NCBI RefSeq assembly: GCF_035590735.1
Contig: NZ_CP141595.1
Span: 4,437,001 to 4,501,000, forward strand
DNA from: Rossellomorea aquimaris
GTDB lineage: Bacteria > Bacillota > Bacilli > Bacillales > Bacillaceae_B
Length of the DNA: 64,000 nucleotides
Direction of reading: 5' to 3'
The notes under the pieces were generated by a model, which made no database searches, was not told the origin of the DNA, and saw only the letters and a list, made by a program, of their open reading frames with translations. Shown in pieces: positions 45,132 to 53,158 of this stretch (the stretch's first letter is position 1; the number at the start of each line of letters is the position of its first letter). A program made the position numbers and the translations under genes.

Positions 45132-45668
45132 TCATTGAATTAGCAGTGGCGTTATTAATGCCTCAATCAAGCCGGCTCCTATTAATAACCCAGTAATTAG
45201 CAATATTAATTTTAGATTTTTTTTCCATTCTTTATTTTTATCGAAATAAAAACTGAATCCTTTGAGTCCTATATAACCAGCAATAATTAAAGCAGGTAAT
45301 TCTAGAATTCCATGTGTCATAATGCCTGTGAATATTTTTAAAATATTCATACCCTCCATATATTTAGTATCAATAACTACCCCTAAAATTAGTCCATTAA
45401 GAAATAATCCAAAAATAGTAGGTATTCCAAATGAAACTAATCCGAGTATTAAAAGAGAACAGGCTATTATATTAGTGACAAAATATTGTATGGCCCCATT
45501 TATTCCATATTTAGGCGTGATCGCTAAAGAATTAATTGCGTCCGTTTCGGAAGGATTATTAGGTAATGAAGAAAAAAATATTAGTCCAGTACAAATTCCA
45601 AAACTTAGTATAAGCACTGATAACAACATTAGATATATATCTCTTTTTTTAATTGGAAAATAACGCAT
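45132..45668 (-). CDS. SpoIIM/DUF95 membrane protein (circular bacteriocin locus)
   Basis: The 178-residue protein has about five membrane helices and the SpoIIM-family pattern (GIPTIFGLFLNGLILGVVID, then FTGIMTHGILELPALIIAGY with the conserved H-G-x-x-E-L/P). DUF95 proteins accompany circular bacteriocins (AS-48C-like) and take part in circularisation, secretion or immunity. The frame opens at 45707, but ATG 45668 follows GGTGG, so I choose it. It lies downstream of the two precursor genes, separated by a strong hairpin. Confidence 0.88.
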   Translation of the reverse strand: MRYFPIKKRDIYLMLLSVLILSFGICTGLIFFSSLPNNPSETDAINSLAITPKYGINGAIQYFVTNIIACSLLILGLVSFGIPTIFGLFLNGLILGVVIDTKYMEGMNILKIFTGIMTHGILELPALIIAGYIGLKGFSFYFDKNKEWKKNLKLILLITGLLIGAGLIEALITPLLIQ

Positions 45669-45707
45669 ATTAACCACCATATTTTTTAAAATGTATTGTA
45701 AAATCAC

Positions 45708-45744
45708 AAATACAGCAAAACGGGAAACCCGTTTTGCTGTATTT
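45708..45744 (-). terminator. Attenuating hairpin after the bacteriocin precursors
   Basis: aaatacagcaaaacggg (45708-45724) pairs perfectly with cccgttttgctgtattt (45728-45744) with a 3-base loop. On the minus strand it ends in TTTGTGATTTT, a weak U-tract, so partial read-through into the SpoIIM-like gene is likely. Confidence 0.8.
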
Positions 45745-45752
45745 TTTTATTC

Positions 45753-45965
45753 TTACCAAATTAACATTCTTTTTAACATTTTCTTTTGAGCATATCTTAC
45801 GATAAGAGCAGTTCCAATAGCACCAACACCGAAAGTTCCAACCATAGCAGCGATAGCTCCAACGGTCGATCCCATTTCAATTGCAGTCTCTAACATGTCT
45901 AGTTGGTTTTGAGTCAATCCGAAAGTTGCTCCAACTTCAAATACAAAACTAGTTAAGTTGTTCAT
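45753..45965 (-). CDS. Circular-bacteriocin-like precursor 2 (70 aa)
   Basis: The peptide starts MNNLTSFVFEVGATFGLTQN and has a helical hydrophobic core rich in Gly/Ala (STVGAIAAMVGTFGVGAIGT), then a cationic YAQKKMLKRMLIW end. A C-terminal aromatic/hydrophobic residue and a basic last helix are typical of circular bacteriocins such as uberolysin (…VIW) and garvicin ML (YAQKKLW...). AAAGGAGTG lies before the ATG. A short leader (about 6-10 residues) is likely, but its cleavage site is uncertain. It is 46 bp downstream of a second, related precursor. Confidence 0.82.
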   Translation of the reverse strand: MNNLTSFVFEVGATFGLTQNQLDMLETAIEMGSTVGAIAAMVGTFGVGAIGTALIVRYAQKKMLKRMLIW

Positions 45966-46011
45966 TATTGTGCACTCCTTTCTTCTATGTAATCTATTAC
46001 TCTACAAAAAA

Positions 46012-46236
46012 TTATACTAATGCTGCTTTATCATAAGCTCTTCTAAGAAGATATCTTTGAGCAATGATTACAGCTGATATTCCAATTCCTGCAGAGGAAA
46101 CAACAGCTACTGCTGCTGATACTGTAGCTCCAGCCATTAACGCATATTTAATCGCAGATTTAGCGATTCCACCAAGACCAAGAGCTCCAGCGATGTTTGT
46201 ATTAATAAGTTCTGTTATCAAATTAATAAAGTCCAT
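46012..46236 (-). CDS. Circular-bacteriocin-like precursor 1 (74 aa)
   Basis: The peptide has a 14-residue candidate leader (MDFINLITELINTN) followed by IAGALGLGGIAKSAIKYALM, very like the start of circularin A (VAGALGVQTA), then AGATVSAAVAVVSSAGIG, a basic helix (AQRYLLRRAYDK) and AALV at the end. A mature 60-residue head-to-tail cyclised peptide would fit the class (58-70 residues). GGGGGTG is 9 bases before the ATG. It heads, with precursor 2, the minus-strand operon that includes SpoIIM-like, permease and ATPase genes. Confidence 0.84.
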   Translation of the reverse strand: MDFINLITELINTNIAGALGLGGIAKSAIKYALMAGATVSAAVAVVSSAGIGISAVIIAQRYLLRRAYDKAALV

Positions 46237-46252
46237 TACATTTCACCCCCTT

Positions 46253-46942
46253 TCAATAAATCAGTTTTATTGTTGATAAGACTACTGCGGAGAGTAACCA
46301 AAGAGATCCTGAGACAATTGCAGCTCTTTTTATAGAGACGTTCCCTAATATGGATATTCCAAGACCAATTAAAAAGTATGACCAGATAACAAATAAATCA
46401 ATTTCATTGAAAAAGGTTATTAGGAAGAGGTTATCTGATATGTTTTGAAAAGCATAACCGAAACCGGTGATTCTCAATGTGTTTATGCCATCTTGAGCGA
46501 CTCCTGGAATTAATAATGTAAGTTTACTGATTATCAAAGGCAATTGAGCAAGAAAAATAATATAAAAGGTCTTTTCGAAATTTAATTTAATTTTGCTAAT
46601 TTTCAGAGCTATAAGTAAAACAATTGAAGTGAATACCACCGAAAATAGTAAAGGTATTACTGATCCAAAAGTGACAATTATTTTAATAACTCTTATAAGT
46701 GATTCACTAAACTCGAAATCTTTAAGGTTATTCATAAGAGCTTCTGATTTTAACAGTTGATTAGAAATAAAATAGGTGACAATAAAATTCAATAAAATAA
46801 TAAAAATAAAATCATATCGTTTTTTGAAGTTTCCCTTCTTATTTTCAAAAAATGCTTTTGGGGAAAAAAGGACGTTTACTAAAGGTATAGCGATAAACGG
46901 TATAGACTTTTTCAGTGTTTCAACTTGAGTATTATTACTCAC
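46253..46942 (-). CDS. Yip1-like membrane protein upstream of bacteriocin genes
   Basis: The 229-residue protein has about five membrane helices and the general pattern of bacterial Yip1-domain proteins (LFSPKAFFENKKGNFKKRYD, with the last helices to VVLSTIKLIY). It starts at GTG 46942 after GGAAGGATG and is 16 bp before precursor 1. Membrane proteins of this kind occur in bacteriocin loci as maturation or immunity partners. The Yip1 assignment is tentative. Confidence 0.72.
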   Translation of the reverse strand: MSNNTQVETLKKSIPFIAIPLVNVLFSPKAFFENKKGNFKKRYDFIFIILLNFIVTYFISNQLLKSEALMNNLKDFEFSESLIRVIKIIVTFGSVIPLLFSVVFTSIVLLIALKISKIKLNFEKTFYIIFLAQLPLIISKLTLLIPGVAQDGINTLRITGFGYAFQNISDNLFLITFFNEIDLFVIWSYFLIGLGISILGNVSIKRAAIVSGSLWLLSAVVLSTIKLIY

Positions 46943-47124
46943 TAATCATTCATCCTTCCATACTAAAATGTATATATTTGTCAAAAAGGGGGTTTAAAGT
47001 CAGGCGCATATTGTATGGTAACCCAAATTGCATGGATAAAACAAGTGTTTTTTGTAAAATATTGCAATAATAGATTTTTTTTCATATACTTTTCAAGTCA
47101 GATTAATAATCAAGGAGTGAAAAT
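46943..47124. promoter_or_regulatory. Divergent promoter region of the bacteriocin locus
   Basis: This 182-bp AT-rich spacer separates the minus-strand precursor operon from the plus-strand transporter operon and must hold both promoters. I see no operator palindrome or regulator gene in the locus. AAGGAGTG precedes the plus-strand ATG at 47125. Confidence 0.6.
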
Positions 47125-48264
47125 ATGTTCAAAAATAAATGGTGGATAACAGCCTCCATATTTTTAGTGTTTGCTATTTTAATTGTGTTTAATGTAGTTA
47201 ATAGAGACTCTGTTTCTGTTACGGGTACTAAGGATGGAGTTTTAGTTAAAACAGAGAAAATTAAAAAGAAATCCATTAGTAACACAACTTTAATATCTGG
47301 GGTGGTAAAACCAGAAACCTTTCAAGGTGTGTACAACAACCCAGAAAAAGGAAATTTACAAGAGTTGTTTGTTGAAGCTGGGGATGAAGTCGAGGTTGGC
47401 GAAAAATTATTTTCATATAATAATGACGAGATAATATACCAATTGAATCAAGCTGAAATCACAAGATCTAAAATACTAATTCAATTAGAACAGCAGAATA
47501 AGCAGATGAAGGTATTGAAAAAGAAAATATCTGAGGTTGATAACAATGAGGTTAAAAAAGAGTTAAACTCTCAACTTGAAGATTTAGAGTTCCAAAACCG
47601 TATTAGCAATTTAGATTACAAACAAAGTGAGAATGAGGTTAAGCAACTTCAACAAAAGAAGGATAGTGCTTATGAAAGATCAAAAATAAAAGGAATTGTT
47701 CAAAACGTTAATGTAGATGATCGAACGCCTACAAATAATAATCCAATTATAGAGATTGAGTCAGGTAATAAATACATTATTGCAGGATTATTAACAGAAT
47801 TTGAAAAGTATCAACTTAGTGAGGGGCAATCTGTAAAAGTCATTTCTAAAGTTGAGAAAGACAAATCTTGGAGTGGAAAAATTGAAGTAATAAAAAATAC
47901 CCCTGTATCTAATAATCTAGATGCTAATAGTGAAACAGGAAGTAATGTATCTTATTATCCTTATATAGTTAAATTGGATAATGATGATGGCCTAGAAAAT
48001 GGTTTTCATGTGTCTTTAGAAGTTGAAACAAATGTTAGTAATGATGTGTTAGCAATTCCTAACTCGAGTATTGTTCAAAATAGTGAGGAAGAGTTTGTAT
48101 TTGTTTTAGTAAATGAAAATCAGTTGGAGAAGAGAAAGATAGAAACTGGATTAGCAGCAGATGGTTTTATAGAAATTAAAAAGGGTTTAAAAGAAAATGA
48201 AGAGATTATTGTTGAACCAACTGAAGATATGAAAAGTGGAATGGAAGTAAAAGTGAATGATTAG
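47125..48264 (+). CDS. MacA/HlyD-type membrane fusion protein (AS-48F-like)
   Basis: The 379-residue protein has one N-terminal membrane helix (WWITASIFLVFAILIVFNVV), a biotinyl-lipoyl half-motif (LQELFVEAGDEVEVGEKLF), a long coiled coil (about 110-185) and beta-barrel strands with the second half (KGIVQNVNVDD). Such adaptors in Gram-positives link a MacB-like ABC permease to extracellular handling of peptides. With the next two genes it forms the three-gene set that in the AS-48 locus (as-48EFGH) gives extra immunity to the circular bacteriocin. It overlaps the ATPase gene by 8 bp. Confidence 0.9.
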   Translation: MFKNKWWITASIFLVFAILIVFNVVNRDSVSVTGTKDGVLVKTEKIKKKSISNTTLISGVVKPETFQGVYNNPEKGNLQELFVEAGDEVEVGEKLFSYNNDEIIYQLNQAEITRSKILIQLEQQNKQMKVLKKKISEVDNNEVKKELNSQLEDLEFQNRISNLDYKQSENEVKQLQQKKDSAYERSKIKGIVQNVNVDDRTPTNNNPIIEIESGNKYIIAGLLTEFEKYQLSEGQSVKVISKVEKDKSWSGKIEVIKNTPVSNNLDANSETGSNVSYYPYIVKLDNDDGLENGFHVSLEVETNVSNDVLAIPNSSIVQNSEEEFVFVLVNENQLEKRKIETGLAADGFIEIKKGLKENEEIIVEPTEDMKSGMEVKVND

Positions 48265-48919
48265 ACTCGAGAATATTACTAAGAAATATAAAAATGGTGA
48301 TATAGAGGTAATTGCTCTTAACGACATTAATGTCCAGATTTCAAATGAAGAATTTGTATCAATTATGGGGCCTTCAGGATCAGGAAAAAGTACTTTGATG
48401 AATATTATTGGTTTATTAGATCGTCCAACTGATGGCTTATATCTACTAGAAAAGGAAGATGTATCTGGTTTTAATCAGGTTAAACTTGCTGAGTTAAGAA
48501 ATAAATCAATAGGATTTGTATTTCAGAATTTTCATTTATTACCTCGAATGAACGCTCTAAAAAATGTTGAGCTACCTTTAGTATATAGGGGTATTAAACC
48601 AAAGGATAGAAGGGAAATTGCATTTGAAGCATTAAAAAAGGTGGGATTAGATAACCGAACGAATCATCTTCCACATCAGCTTTCAGGTGGCCAAAAGCAA
48701 CGGGTGGCAATTGCTAGATCTATTGTGACATCTCCAGCCTTTATTCTTGCAGATGAACCTACTGGGGCACTTGATACTTCGACGAGTAATCAAATTATGG
48801 ATTTATTTAAGCAATTGAATGAAGAAGGCACTACAATTATAGTGGTGACCCACGAGGAAGAGATAGCGCATTTAACACAAAGAACTATTCGTTTAAAGGA
48901 TGGTTTGATTGTGAACTAG
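48257..48919 (+). CDS. MacB/LolD-type ABC ATPase (AS-48G-like)
   Basis: The 220-residue ATPase has Walker A GPSGSGKSTL, Q-loop FVFQNFHLLP, signature QLSGGQKQR, Walker B FILADEPTGALD and H-loop VVTHE. It belongs to the MacB/LolD family that energises FtsX-like permeases. It overlaps the adaptor gene and lies 12 bp before the permease. The role in bacteriocin immunity is inferred from the neighbouring precursors. Confidence 0.93.
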   Translation: MIRLENITKKYKNGDIEVIALNDINVQISNEEFVSIMGPSGSGKSTLMNIIGLLDRPTDGLYLLEKEDVSGFNQVKLAELRNKSIGFVFQNFHLLPRMNALKNVELPLVYRGIKPKDRREIAFEALKKVGLDNRTNHLPHQLSGGQKQRVAIARSIVTSPAFILADEPTGALDTSTSNQIMDLFKQLNEEGTTIIVVTHEEEIAHLTQRTIRLKDGLIVN

Positions 48920-48931
48920 GAGAGGGTATTT

Positions 48932-50128
48932 TTGGGTTTGTTAGACAATTTCAAATTAGCGTTTTCATCGATTATGTCTCATAAATTACGTTCCGCACTA
49001 ACGATGTTAGGAATAATAATTGGGGTGGGATCCATTATTGCCATTGTAGCAATGGGGCAAGGTGGTGAAGCAGCTCTGAAGTCTCAATTAGCAGGAACAG
49101 GTAATAATACCATAGAGATAATATTTGAGCCATCTGCGGATACATATAGTGATTTAAACTTTCAACCACCTCCCTTTACCGAACAAGATGTTATCAATAT
49201 TGAAAAAATACCTGAGGTTGAAAATGTTATCACGTCGAACACTCAATCATCAGATATTTTTCATGGGGATATTTCCATGACTTCTAATGTTATTGGTGGT
49301 AATAATAATTATTTTAAAGTGAATCCTATTAATATAGTATCTGGGAGAAGAATTACATCAAATGAGTTTGATAGCAATAAAAAAGTTGTGATGATTAATG
49401 AAAATCTCAAAAAAAAATTATTTCAAAATGTAGATCCTATTGGGGAAATTATAGAAATAAGGGGCTATCCGTTTAAAGTTGTTGGTGTTTATGCTGAAAA
49501 AAATCAAATTTTAGGTTTAGATATCAAAAATGCAATTATCTCTTTAAATGTTTGGCCTTTTGTTTATGGGACCGAAGAAGTGACAACTTTAACAATTCAA
49601 TCCAAGAGTTTAGAGAGTTTAGAGAATGCGGGAAATAAAACGGTTAACTTTTTAAATAATACTAAAAATATTGAAGGGTTAGGACAGTTCCAAGCCTTCA
49701 ACTTAAAAGATTTACAGGAGGCTATTGGTACAATAACAAAAGTTATGACAGGTATTATCGGAGGAGTTGCAAGCATATCACTGTTAGTAGGTGGAATAGG
49801 TATTATGAATATTATGCTTGTCTCAGTAACAGAGCGAACTCGTGAGATTGGAGTACGGAAAGCTCTAGGGGCTACAAGAGCAAATATATTAACTCAATTC
49901 TTAATCGAAGCTATTACTATTTGTCTTTTCGGAGGATTTATAGGGGTTTTAGTGGGAATAGGAGGAGTTCAACTTATTTCAATGGCTGCAAACTGGCCAC
50001 CTCTTATATCCTTGCCAGTAATATTATTTGCTTTGTTATTCTCGGTGGTTATGGGTGTTGTATTTGGCCTATTGCCAGCAAATAAAGCTGCTAAACTTGA
50101 CCCTATTGAATCATTAAGATATGAGTAA
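48932..50128 (+). CDS. MacB/FtsX-type ABC permease (AS-48H-like)
   Basis: The 398-residue permease has an N-terminal membrane helix (LGIIIGVGSIIAIVAMGQG), a large extracellular MacB periplasmic-core-like domain (about 45-260) and three C-terminal helices with the family motif VSVTERTREIGVRKALGAT. It starts at TTG 48932 after AGGAGAGGG. It completes the adaptor-ATPase-permease operon and is followed by a terminator. Confidence 0.92.
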   Translation: MGLLDNFKLAFSSIMSHKLRSALTMLGIIIGVGSIIAIVAMGQGGEAALKSQLAGTGNNTIEIIFEPSADTYSDLNFQPPPFTEQDVINIEKIPEVENVITSNTQSSDIFHGDISMTSNVIGGNNNYFKVNPINIVSGRRITSNEFDSNKKVVMINENLKKKLFQNVDPIGEIIEIRGYPFKVVGVYAEKNQILGLDIKNAIISLNVWPFVYGTEEVTTLTIQSKSLESLENAGNKTVNFLNNTKNIEGLGQFQAFNLKDLQEAIGTITKVMTGIIGGVASISLLVGGIGIMNIMLVSVTERTREIGVRKALGATRANILTQFLIEAITICLFGGFIGVLVGIGGVQLISMAANWPPLISLPVILFALLFSVVMGVVFGLLPANKAAKLDPIESLRYE

Positions 50129-50239
50129 TGGGGAGATAATATTAGCAATTATAGTTATTTTCATTGATATTATAAATAGTTTTAAGGGTTCCATTCTTTT
50201 TGACCTTTATGACTTTGTGTAGATTTGAGCAAAAAAATA

Positions 50240-50276
50240 AGCCTATATAAAAGAGAAAGTCCTTTTTATATAGGCT
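50240..50276 (+). terminator. Terminator of the MacAB-like operon
   Basis: agcctatataaaa (50240-50252) pairs with ttttatataggct (50264-50276), followed by TTGTTGTTTTT. It ends the plus-strand transporter operon. Confidence 0.9.
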
Positions 50277-50609
50277 TTGTTGTTTTTACGAAATTGCAAA
50301 ATTGAAAATTTTATAAAAAAGAAAACCTATAAAAAATTAGGAGAATAATAGCAGTTATGGCCTAAAACCGAAAATTATGAGTTATGAAGGATATTGTCTT
50401 ATTTTCATTCTTAAAAAATTATATTCCAGCTTAGTTTGTCACTTTTTTTCATTAAATAATATGTTATTTGAACATTCCTAGATGATTTGGCTCAATTGCA
50501 CAAAAAAATAATTTGGATTCAATTAATTAATATTCTTGAGTTCATACCTTCAATATAATAAATATACTATCGAAACACTCATTGATAAATCAATATTGGG
50601 TATTTTTCA
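50277..50609. other. Spacer upstream of the recombinase
   Basis: About 330 AT-rich bases between the transporter terminator and the recombinase leader. No gene is supported. The recombinase promoter should be here (ttgagt at 50537 and TATAAT-like sequence at about 50554 are candidates, but the spacing is short). Confidence 0.4.
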
Positions 50610-50649
50610 CCTCCTTTATTACCAATACTGTAATAAAAGTTAAAGGAGG
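50610..50649 (+). promoter_or_regulatory. Hairpin covering the recombinase ribosome binding site
   Basis: cctccttt (50610-50617) is perfectly complementary to the Shine-Dalgarno aaaggagg (50642-50649), and the inner tatta/taata adds to the stem. The structure would hide the ribosome binding site of the recombinase starting at 50656. Confidence 0.65.
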
Positions 50650-50655
50650 AGTAAA

Positions 50656-52461
50656 ATGAATGAAATAAAATGTGTGGCAATTTATGTTCGAGTCAGCACT
50701 GAAGAACAAGCAAGCGAAGGATATAGTATTTCTGCCCAGTTACAAACTTTACGTCAATATACATCCCTTTATGGATGGCAGATTGCTGAGGAATATGTTG
50801 ATGAAGGTATTAGTGGTAAAGATATTAAGGGCAGACCTGCAATGCAAAGGCTGATAGCTGACGTTGATAAGGGTAAATTCCAAGCTGTTCTTGTCTGGAA
50901 AATATCACGCCTTTCACGTAATATGCTGGATACACTTGTCCTGCTGGATAAATTTGAAGAATATGATGTAAAGTTCATTTCCTACTCGGAGAATTTTGAT
51001 ACATCGAGTCCGATTGGAAAACTTGTCGTTCAACTGATGGCAGCCATTGCTGAAATGGAAAGAAACACTTTATCAGAAAATGTGAAGCTCGGAATGACAC
51101 AGAGGGCTAGAGAAGGTAGTTGGAATGGGGGAGTGGTTTTCGGATATGATTCTGTGGAAAAAGAACTTATTGTTAATCCCAAAGAAGCAGAAATTGTTCA
51201 ACTGATCTTTACTTTATATGCAGAAGGCAGCGGTCTTAAGGCTATAGCTAATTACTTAAATAAAGCTCGTTATAGGACAAAACTAGGTAAACACTTTTCA
51301 ATAAATGGTATAGCTACAATATTAGATAATCCTATCTATAATGGTAAAATCCGATGGTTACAAGTTGAAAACTGGGATAAAAAGAGAAGGCGTGGTAAAA
51401 ATGTTAACCCCATCCTAGTTGAAGGAAAACACGACGTAATTATCTCCAACGAGCTTTGGAATATTGTTCAAGCGCGAAGACAGAGTAAGTCCTTTAAGCA
51501 GCGTCAGTCAAACGAACCTTTCCTTTTAAGTGGTATCCTTCGATGTCCTACTTGTGGCCACGGAATGGTTCCATCTATCACAACTTCTACAAAAAAAGAT
51601 GGAGAGAAACGAAAACACCGCTATTATGTCTGTGGAGTGTTCCACAACAAAGGATCATCAGCTTGTAAAGCAAATTCGATTAGAGCCTACGATGCAGAAG
51701 ATGCTGTCATTAACCGTATAACAGCTTTCCTAAACGATTCAGACAGCTTTCAACAAACTTTAGAAAATATTAATAAAGACACAGTTCAGTCTAATGTGAA
51801 ATTAAAAGAGCAGTTAGAGAATATTGAAACAGAGCTTAAAGAAACCAGTGCCATTCAAGAAAAATATATGGAAGCATTTGAACAAAATCTCCTGCCTGTT
51901 TCCATGTTACAGGAACGGTTACAGAAGTTAACAAGTTCAAGGAATGACTTAGAACGAAAGAAAAATGAACTTAGTGTTCAACTAAGTTCATCAGATTCGA
52001 AAGTAATTCCACCAGACGTGGTTAGACATTTATTAGAAAAGTATGTCCAAGCCTTTCAACAGTCTCCAAGAGAAGAGAAAAAACAGCTTTTTCAGCTTCT
52101 GCTAAATAGGACCACAATTACACAAGCCGATGGCCGTTCTCGGATCATTGATAAAATTGAACTTGATTTTGATTTTACTGAAGTCAATCTGTCTAAGACA
52201 TTTACACTTCTCCACATATTATATATTGAATCGGATTATTCAGAGGAAAGTTCCTCAAGTACTGATTCAAAAGACAAAATGCCACCTTATCTTCAACTTT
52301 TTTTGCCTCTATTTATGGTACGGTTCACCCCGATTAATCCGAAACGCACGATATATCTGCTCAACCAGAATCAGCCGCATCAATTGATGGGGGAAAGTCA
52401 TCTTCGAAAAAGAAAGGGTTTCATTAGATCTCTTGATCACATCATCACTCAACCCAAGTGA
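50656..52461 (+). CDS. Large serine recombinase, probable integrase of the element
   Basis: The 601-residue protein has an N-terminal resolvase domain (AIYVRVSTEEQASEGYSISA, VWKISRLSRNMLDTLV), recombinase domain (GYDSVEKELIVNPKEAEIVQ), zinc ribbon (LRCPTCGHGM...YYVCGVFHNKG), coiled coil and basic C-terminus. Position beside the right repeat and orientation towards rlmH fit the element's integrase. The frame crosses the attachment core, so residues after about 558 are read from the antisense strand of rlmH. In an excised circle the ORF would end after about 561 residues. Its Shine-Dalgarno lies in a hairpin. Confidence 0.93.
   Translation: MNEIKCVAIYVRVSTEEQASEGYSISAQLQTLRQYTSLYGWQIAEEYVDEGISGKDIKGRPAMQRLIADVDKGKFQAVLVWKISRLSRNMLDTLVLLDKFEEYDVKFISYSENFDTSSPIGKLVVQLMAAIAEMERNTLSENVKLGMTQRAREGSWNGGVVFGYDSVEKELIVNPKEAEIVQLIFTLYAEGSGLKAIANYLNKARYRTKLGKHFSINGIATILDNPIYNGKIRWLQVENWDKKRRRGKNVNPILVEGKHDVIISNELWNIVQARRQSKSFKQRQSNEPFLLSGILRCPTCGHGMVPSITTSTKKDGEKRKHRYYVCGVFHNKGSSACKANSIRAYDAEDAVINRITAFLNDSDSFQQTLENINKDTVQSNVKLKEQLENIETELKETSAIQEKYMEAFEQNLLPVSMLQERLQKLTSSRNDLERKKNELSVQLSSSDSKVIPPDVVRHLLEKYVQAFQQSPREEKKQLFQLLLNRTTITQADGRSRIIDKIELDFDFTEVNLSKTFTLLHILYIESDYSEESSSSTDSKDKMPPYLQLFLPLFMVRFTPINPKRTIYLLNQNQPHQLMGESHLRKRKGFIRSLDHIITQPK
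52301..52329. repeat. Right attachment-site copy (attR) within the rlmH 3' end
   Basis: ttttgcctctatttatggta (52301-52320), mismatch, ggttcacc (52322-52329) matches the left copy at 26810-26838 in 28 of 29 positions. The sequence encodes the last codons and stop (GEPYHK-TAG) of rlmH on the minus strand. Confidence 0.9.
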
Positions 52462-52797
52462 TCCACCAATAACAAACGCCACTTTGCTTTTCCCGTACGT
52501 AGCAAGCTTGTCCAGATTATCGGCGAGATCTTCCGATGAACGCATCTTCCCTTGGATCGCCAGGGCAATGACATGGTGGTCAGGAGAGATCTTAGCTAAG
52601 ATTCGTTCGCCTTCTTTATTTTTTACTTGCTCCATTTCAGAATCACTCAACACTTCCGGAGCTTTTTCGTCGGCAAGCTCGACGATTTCTATCTTTGCAT
52701 AAGCACCTAAGCGCTTTGCATATTCATCTATTCCTTGCTTTAAATATTTCTCTTTTAATTTACCAACCGTAACAATGGTGATATTCACTATCCACAC
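52309..52797 (-). CDS. rlmH: 23S rRNA (pseudouridine-1915-N3)-methyltransferase RlmH
   Basis: The 162-residue SPOUT methyltransferase methylates pseudouridine 1915 of 23S rRNA. Family motifs are present: KYLKQGIDEYAKRL, VAFVIGGSLGLSDDV (SAM knot) and the C-terminal LVEQIYRAFRINRGEPYHK. The gene is intact; the element has preserved its end through the attachment core. The recombinase frame overlaps it head-on by about 150 bp, which is unusual and could cause antisense interference. A CxxH/CxxC mini-protein gene lies upstream. Confidence 0.97.
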   Translation of the reverse strand: MWIVNITIVTVGKLKEKYLKQGIDEYAKRLGAYAKIEIVELADEKAPEVLSDSEMEQVKNKEGERILAKISPDHHVIALAIQGKMRSSEDLADNLDKLATYGKSKVAFVIGGSLGLSDDVIKRSNETLSFSKMTFPHQLMRLILVEQIYRAFRINRGEPYHK

Positions 52798-52882
52798 TCA
52801 CTTTACAAACAATTTACAAACACGTTACCCACAGACTTTATCCACATATCCACAAATACATTCCACATATCGTATGGGAATA

Positions 52883-53041
52883 TTAGTTCGCCACTATATA
52901 TATTGCGTTATTCCCACAATATTCACATGTTGTGGATAACTTCTTTTCTTCAGAAAGCTCTTTCAGTTGAGGCGCTACCTCATGCTCATCCACGACAATA
53001 TCCATGGCTAATTCTACATGCTCTAAGCAGCAGTAAATCAT
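52883..53041 (-). CDS. CxxH/CxxC mini-protein
   Basis: A 52-residue protein read from ATG 53041, with GGAGGAAAGGAC just upstream. It begins MIYCCLEHVELAMDIVVDEH and has CCLEH (CxxH) and CEYCGN (CxxC) pairs, a probable zinc site. Such proteins are typically found just before rlmH in Bacilli. Function unknown. It is too short for most ORF cut-offs. Confidence 0.88.
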   Translation of the reverse strand: MIYCCLEHVELAMDIVVDEHEVAPQLKELSEEKKLSTTCEYCGNNAIYIVAN

Positions 53042-53110
53042 GTCCTTTCCTCCTAATTTTTAGTTTTTTTAGAGTATATACTTATCCACAGTTATCATAT
53101 CATGTAAAGA

Positions 53111-53144
53111 AAAAGCAGGAAAGGCGCATGGCCTTCCTGCTTTT
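53111..53144. terminator. Terminator between the protease and CxxH genes
   Basis: aaaagcaggaaaggc (53111-53125) pairs with gccttcctgctttt (53131-53144) with one bulge; the minus-strand end is weak in U. It ends the wal/htr transcript. Confidence 0.8.
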
Positions 53145-53158
53145 CGCTTATCCACATT

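Larger units (their letters stand above)
26810..52329. mobile_element. SCC-like integrative element inserted at the 3' end of rlmH (about 25.5 kb)
   Basis: Direct repeats of 29 bp with one mismatch bound the segment. The right copy is the 3' end of rlmH, the integration target used by staphylococcal SCC elements, and rlmH is left intact. A large serine recombinase lies at the right end pointing towards rlmH. The content is accessory: Hachiman, a GIY-YIG-DUF2075/MazG pair, a recombinase cassette, an IS remnant and circular-bacteriocin genes. It is more AT-rich than its flanks. I see no mec, ccrAB-type or conjugation genes. The repeats and recombinase are seen directly; mobility is inferred. 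Confidence 0.88.
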
